A stretch of DNA of 19,137 nt from Christensenella sp. UBA7584 (GTDB lineage: Bacteria; Bacillota; Clostridia; Christensenellales; UBA1242): positions 1 to 19,137 of the forward strand of contig DLKQ01000025.1 in NCBI GenBank assembly GCA_002477805.1, in the 5' to 3' direction. Below are positions 14,560-19,137 of this stretch, in pieces. The translations under genes and the position numbers were made by a program. The notes under the pieces are model-generated. The model made no database searches, was not told where the DNA came from, and saw only the letters and a program-made list of their open reading frames with translations. The number at the start of each line of letters is the position of its first letter. The first letter of the stretch is position 1.

Positions 14560-17500
14560 ATGGAATTTACTAAAAAGTTTATTTCGTATCTTGCATTTTT
14601 ATGCTTCTTGCTTGTTGGTGTTACTGCAACACTATTTGCTGGTGTTCAGTTTAAGCAGGCAAAAGTATTAAATGCTACAAATTATGAGACGGTAGAGGGA
14701 GGGGGAGACTCATCTCTTAACTCAAGTAATTCACAAAATAATGTAGGTCAAATAGTGGATTACATAGAATATAATACGCTTAAAATTGAAGCAAAACGAG
14801 GTGAAAATTTAGCACAATGGGAGCAAAATGACACCTTTTTTGGCGTTAGATATGAAGAAAATTCTGATCTAAGTCTTTCTATCACAAAAAATGGGAGTGA
14901 TGTGACGGATTATTCTATATCTTATAGAAAAACTGATGCTGAAGATGTTTTATTCGAAAATGTAAACGCTATTAGTGAAGTGGGAACATACAAACTAACT
15001 TTTTCAGACAACTCTGAATTTGTTTTTCACGTTGTAAAAGTTCTTGCTACTCCATCAATTAATGGTGAGCTTACTGAATTTAGTAGAAACAAAGACGAAA
15101 GCGATGAGGCTTTCTTTGAGAGAGTTGCTAAAGATGTTAAAGCAAAACTTGGTAGCTTTGATGAAGAAAAAATGGACATAAAAGTTGTTCAGTATGGTGG
15201 TGTTGTTGATGGTAATGTCGCAATCACTCCAAAAGCTAAAATCAGTGTAAAGGAAGAGTTTAAAAACAACTTCCGTTTTAATGGTGCTCCAATTGATGGT
15301 GGTACTAGTACTGGTACTAGTACTGGTACTACTGTGACCGAAACTTATGTTGATATTACTTGGTCAATTGGACAAGCGACAACATTTTGGATAACTGATA
15401 CTGTTCCAAATAATACAGAGTCGATTTATGGAAACCCAGTGCTTCCAACTTATCGTGCGACAATTTTAAACGCTGCTGGAACAGCTGAGGCTGACATAAA
15501 TAAAAGTATTACGACAGGGTACTATAAAGATTCTGATTGTAAAAATTCGCTTTCAGAGGGTTTTAACAAGAGGACACCTGTTGGTACATATTATATGAAA
15601 ATAACAGTGCCTGAAACAGACAACTGGTCTAAACTGGAAAAAGTTGTTACTTTGACTGTTAAACAAAAATCTTTGGCTGATTCAACTGAAATTACCGCTG
15701 AACTTGTAGGTGATGATGAAGATGGTTTGCAGTATAAATATACTGGAGAGGCTATAACAGCTCCAAAAGCAGTAGTTACTGATAGTCAGCAAGATGCCAA
15801 TTATCAAACACTGATAGAGGGGACAGATTATCAAATAACATATTATAATAGTAGTGATCAAGTGGTTGGTAGTGACGCTATTATCGCTGCTGGTAATTAT
15901 TATGCGGTGATAACTGGTATGGGTAACTATACAGGTGCTTACAGTAAAAACAAATTGCCTTTCTCAATTGGTCGTCCTGGTTTTAATACTAATGCTACAA
16001 CAGTTACGCTTACAACAGATGGCACTAACAAGTACTCAGCAACATATGATACACTAAACCACAAACCAATCCCTGTTGTAACAGTTAAGGGTATTAAAGA
16101 CAAATTGGTAGAAGGTACAGACTACACTGTAGCATATTACACAAAAGTTGGCAACACAAAGACAATTATTAATGACCCAGATACCGGAATAGTAAATGCT
16201 GGTACTTATATCTGTGTGGTTACAGCAAAAGATGGTACTTCATATTCTGGTTCTAGAGAAGTTGAGTTTGAAATCAGTAAAGCTAAAGTTACGGATTTAA
16301 CTTTTACAAAATCTGCAGGTGGCTTGTCAGGTAGGATTGTATATACATATAATGGTACAGAACAAAAACCAACAGATACAACAATTGTTGATCAGTTCAC
16401 TGCAAATGGGAAAACATACACAGATGCTAGTTTGATAGCAAGTACTTTTACTGTTACTCCTGGTACTGGTGATTTTAAAAATGTTGTTTCAGGTGGTGAA
16501 AACGCAACTATTGTGTTTACTGTAAAAGACGATTCAACAAACTTTACTGGTAGTGTATCTATAGTATTAACAATTAATCCGTTAGACCTTTCGACTATTA
16601 ATGCTAATGCTATTACCATAACAACAAGTGAGGCTGATTTAGTGTTTAACAACTCTCCAAAAACACCTGATTTTAGCTTTACTATTGGTGACGACACTTA
16701 CACAAAAAATTCTAGTAAAGACTTAGATGTATCTTACTCGAATAATACTAATGCTAGTAATGAAGCAAAAATCACAATCAAAGCTAAAAGTGGTGGAAAC
16801 TTTACGATTAATACATATACACAAAAAACCTTTACTATTACTGCTCGTGATATTAGTAACGCAACTATCGGCGCAATTGCTGACATTACCTACACAGGTA
16901 GTGCAGTCACTCTTCCTGCACTCACAGTTACTGATAGTGCTACCAAAGCAACAGTAACATATGATATTACTGGCTATCAAGTTTCTGCAGATAATGGTAC
17001 AACTTGGACTGCTATAACTAGTGACAAGTTGATTAACCCAGGCCGATACAAGGTTATCATTACAGGAACGAGTAACTATCAAGGTACAAAAAGCCATACA
17101 TTTGAGATTATCAAAGCTACACTTGGCAGTGTTAAATTTGAAGAACCGACTCAATTTACATACACAGGTGGAAGTAAATCTCCTGCAATTGTTGTTAAAA
17201 CAACAACTGGTGCTGAAGTTGATGCGAAAAACTATAGCATACAATTTAAGTCAAAAGATAGTTCTACTGATACATATTTGCCTCAAACCGTAGCTGCTGG
17301 TGAGTACTATGTTGTTGTATCAGCAAAAGCTGATTCGCCATATAGTGGAACTGTTGAATCAATAACTACATTTACAATATCACCAAAAGATATAGAAAAT
17401 GCTACTATTACACTTGAATATAGTGAAACTTATTACGATGGTACCGTTAAAAAACCAAACATACAAAGTGTTACCATTGATGGATTGATAGTTCCTAAAT

Positions 17501-19137
17501 CTAATTACGCAAACCTTAAATTTACCTCAGAGGATAATAGTAATGCTACAGGGATTGATCCTACAAATGCTGGTACTTACTATGTGTTTATTGAAGGAAT
17601 AACAAACTTTACAGGTACAGCAAAGGTAAGCTTTAAAATTCAAGCATTACCATTAGACCTTTCAGGTGTTGGGGTTATAATAACACTTGATAAAGACGAA
17701 ACTGAATATGATGGTAGCGCAAAAGAGCCAAAAGTTACTGAAGTAAAAGCAACATACAATGGAAAAGAACTTATTGTTCCTATTTCTAATACTTTACAAT
17801 ATGATGATAACACAAACGCGGGAACAGCAAAAGTTACTGTTACTGCAAATAGCGCAAACTTTACAGGCACGGCTTCTAGAACATTTGGTATTACAAAGCA
17901 AACACTGCCTCCATACATCACAATCAAAAAAGGTGATGAAGTAGTAAGTAAAAACGGAAACGGACAAGTTTCTGTTTACTTAACAGACACTTTCACTCCA
18001 ACTTTCTTTGTTATTAACAAGCAAGGTGTTGATATTACAAACTTGTGTGAAATTACTGTTTCAAAAGACGGACAAAATTTTGTTTTGTGGGAAACTGTTA
18101 ATGATGATTATTGGAAAACAACAGCAACAATTAACATTCGTGCAATATTAAAAACAGACGGAACTGAGGGTGTAAGCAATTATCAAAACTATAATGGAGC
18201 TTATACATCGGGTTTGATGCAAATTGGACCAAGAACACTTACTCAAAGTGAAATAATTGTAAAAATTGGCGACAATGAGTTGAGTTCAACTACAGCAAAC
18301 TATTCAGCCACATATACAGGAAAAGCTCAAACTCCAACGATTTCTGTTTATTTAAAAGAGGGCAATATAAAACTTACTAAGGGTACTGACTATGATGAGC
18401 CTATCTATAATAACAACACAAATGTTGGAAATGCAAAAATTACATTTTCATTTAAAGGTAACTATTCTGGTGCAATCACAGATGAAAATGCTTACCTCTT
18501 TGAAATTACACAAAAGAGTATTGAGGATTCAACTGTTACTGTAGAACTAGCGAGTGAAGTAACATATACAGGTGCTGAGCAAAAACTTACACCATTAGTA
18601 AAAGATAGTGAAGCTAATGCTGAACTTGTATCAGTATCAAGCGGAGATGTTCACAAGAGTTTTGATATTACATATAGTACATCAGATTTTGTGAATGTAG
18701 GAACAATTACAATCACAATTAAAGGTTATGGTAACTATAATGGTGAGAGAACTGTTTCATATAACATAACTAAAGCTGAATTCACAGCAGGAACATTTGA
18801 CTCAGTTGAAAATATTACATATGACACCAAAGGTCACGATGTTGTTCCAGTATTTACGTTCAATAGTATTACAATTAATGCTAAAATATCAGATGATACA
18901 GATACAGACAAAAACAAATTCTCACGTATAACATACAAAAAATACAATAGTAGTGGTGAGGGTTTTGATGAAAACTTTACAGGTTCTCCAACTACTGTTG
19001 GAAAATACCAAATTGTTGTAACAGCACCAAACTTTGAGGGTGATGGAACTGTTGACTTTTATATCACAGCAAAAGCAATTAATGAGGGAGAAACAACCAC
19101 TTTAGCTCAAGGTTTTACTCTTACACCAAGCACTATT
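14560..19137 (+). CDS. Giant secreted surface protein with MBG/YDG-like repeats (partial, no stop in window)
   Basis: The frame is open from the ATG at 14560 to the window end: 1526 codons, without a stop. TAGGAGAG lies about 11 bases before the ATG. Residues 4-35 form a signal peptide (two lysines, a hydrophobic core, cleavage probably around 25-43). Residues 43-245 are a non-repetitive acidic N-terminal region. Residues 248-257 are a Gly-Thr-Ser linker. From about residue 387 onward come roughly a dozen units of about 85-100 residues with the pattern YTG...P...V, EGTDY.I.Y, NAGTYYV.I.G..NYTG, F.I, typical of MBG/YDG-type beta domains in Bacillota adhesins. One divergent unit lies near 1118-1227. 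The missing 3' end would show whether there is an LPXTG or other anchor. The function is likely adhesion or surface display, inferred only. Confidence 0.85.
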   Translation, partial: MEFTKKFISYLAFLCFLLVGVTATLFAGVQFKQAKVLNATNYETVEGGGDSSLNSSNSQNNVGQIVDYIEYNTLKIEAKRGENLAQWEQNDTFFGVRYEENSDLSLSITKNGSDVTDYSISYRKTDAEDVLFENVNAISEVGTYKLTFSDNSEFVFHVVKVLATPSINGELTEFSRNKDESDEAFFERVAKDVKAKLGSFDEEKMDIKVVQYGGVVDGNVAITPKAKISVKEEFKNNFRFNGAPIDGGTSTGTSTGTTVTETYVDITWSIGQATTFWITDTVPNNTESIYGNPVLPTYRATILNAAGTAEADINKSITTGYYKDSDCKNSLSEGFNKRTPVGTYYMKITVPETDNWSKLEKVVTLTVKQKSLADSTEITAELVGDDEDGLQYKYTGEAITAPKAVVTDSQQDANYQTLIEGTDYQITYYNSSDQVVGSDAIIAAGNYYAVITGMGNYTGAYSKNKLPFSIGRPGFNTNATTVTLTTDGTNKYSATYDTLNHKPIPVVTVKGIKDKLVEGTDYTVAYYTKVGNTKTIINDPDTGIVNAGTYICVVTAKDGTSYSGSREVEFEISKAKVTDLTFTKSAGGLSGRIVYTYNGTEQKPTDTTIVDQFTANGKTYTDASLIASTFTVTPGTGDFKNVVSGGENATIVFTVKDDSTNFTGSVSIVLTINPLDLSTINANAITITTSEADLVFNNSPKTPDFSFTIGDDTYTKNSSKDLDVSYSNNTNASNEAKITIKAKSGGNFTINTYTQKTFTITARDISNATIGAIADITYTGSAVTLPALTVTDSATKATVTYDITGYQVSADNGTTWTAITSDKLINPGRYKVIITGTSNYQGTKSHTFEIIKATLGSVKFEEPTQFTYTGGSKSPAIVVKTTTGAEVDAKNYSIQFKSKDSSTDTYLPQTVAAGEYYVVVSAKADSPYSGTVESITTFTISPKDIENATITLEYSETYYDGTVKKPNIQSVTIDGLIVPKSNYANLKFTSEDNSNATGIDPTNAGTYYVFIEGITNFTGTAKVSFKIQALPLDLSGVGVIITLDKDETEYDGSAKEPKVTEVKATYNGKELIVPISNTLQYDDNTNAGTAKVTVTANSANFTGTASRTFGITKQTLPPYITIKKGDEVVSKNGNGQVSVYLTDTFTPTFFVINKQGVDITNLCEITVSKDGQNFVLWETVNDDYWKTTATINIRAILKTDGTEGVSNYQNYNGAYTSGLMQIGPRTLTQSEIIVKIGDNELSSTTANYSATYTGKAQTPTISVYLKEGNIKLTKGTDYDEPIYNNNTNVGNAKITFSFKGNYSGAITDENAYLFEITQKSIEDSTVTVELASEVTYTGAEQKLTPLVKDSEANAELVSVSSGDVHKSFDITYSTSDFVNVGTITITIKGYGNYNGERTVSYNITKAEFTAGTFDSVENITYDTKGHDVVPVFTFNSITINAKISDDTDTDKNKFSRITYKKYNSSGEGFDENFTGSPTTVGKYQIVVTAPNFEGDGTVDFYITAKAINEGETTTLAQGFTLTPSTI
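15301..15330 (+). repeat. 12-base tandem repeat in the giant surface protein gene
   Basis: The unit GGTACTAGTACT is present two and a half times and encodes Gly-Thr-Ser-Thr. Because the unit is a multiple of three, gain or loss of copies would change linker length but not the reading frame. It marks the junction between the unique N-terminal region and the following domains. Confidence 0.85.
15715..19075 (+). repeat. Array of about twelve diverged MBG/YDG-like protein repeats
   Basis: The repeats are clear in protein but not in DNA, where copies are strongly diverged. Unit ends are marked by F.I followed by a short linker: FSIGRP near 15967, FEISKAK near 16267, LTINPLDL near 16567, FTITARDI near 16828, FEIIKATL near 17101, FTISPKDI near 17371, FKIQALPL near 17632, FGITKQTL near 17881, FEITQKSI near 18500, YNITKAEF near 18760 and FYITAKAI near 19057. 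Many linkers end in a K.. or P.D/P.S motif, as seen in MBG domains. The slow divergence between units argues for an old array, not a recent expansion. Confidence 0.75.

Noticed and set aside
16723..17244. Minus-strand 173-residue Cys/Ser/Asn-rich frame, and other frames antisense to the giant gene
   Set aside because: They are shadows of the Thr/Asn-rich repeat coding on the plus strand, with no start signals, and the plus-strand frame is open throughout.
15715..19075. Possible CRISPR array or tandem DNA repeats
   Set aside because: The repeats exist at protein level only, with diverged DNA and no constant repeat and spacer pattern; the region is one open reading frame.

Overview
The window is AT-rich with standard-code genes and Bacillota-type signals: AGGAGG-like ribosome binding sites, TTGACA/TATAAT promoters, an L10 leader and many U-tailed hairpin terminators. 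The gene content (MinD/MinE, a SpoIVFB-like intramembrane protease, a DivIVA-like protein, a DnaD/DnaI primosome pair, Lgt and a giant repeat-rich surface protein) suggests an uncultured low-GC Clostridia-like Bacillota, probably gut-associated. No species can be named from sequence alone.

Layout. 1-25 is the 5' end of a tRNA on the minus strand, with a clear promoter just upstream. 90-701 (minus) is an unrecognised 203-residue protein. 955-5200 (plus) is a tight cluster: minD, minE, a site-2-type M50 protease and a DUF4132-like helical protein. 5284-6186 is a two-helix membrane protein with its own promoter and terminator. 6317-7837 is lgt followed without a gap by a DivIVA-like coiled-coil gene. 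7967-10371 (minus) is a DnaD-like protein and the DnaI/DnaC helicase loader. 10502-11992 is a lipoprotein M1-type metallopeptidase, whose predicted lipid anchor would be attached by the nearby Lgt. 11993-13262 is a long AT-rich gap ending in the rplJ promoter and L10 leader. 13263-14199 is rplJ-rplL. 14560 to the window end is the first 1526 codons of a secreted giant protein built from MBG/YDG-like repeats.

The best hidden feature is inside the gap at 11993-13262. Positions about 12683-13042, read on the minus strand, are a decayed second copy of the dnaI-type gene at 7967-8902. They keep a recognisable but broken Walker A segment and a zinc-site segment that has lost its cysteines, with a deletion between them and a frameshift. 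Other points of interest are the minDE-M50-DUF4132 cluster, rplJL standing apart from rplKA and rpoBC, a 58-codon open stretch without a clear start at 14283-14459, and the run-off surface protein. I did not find a convincing defence system, CRISPR array, insertion sequence or prophage.
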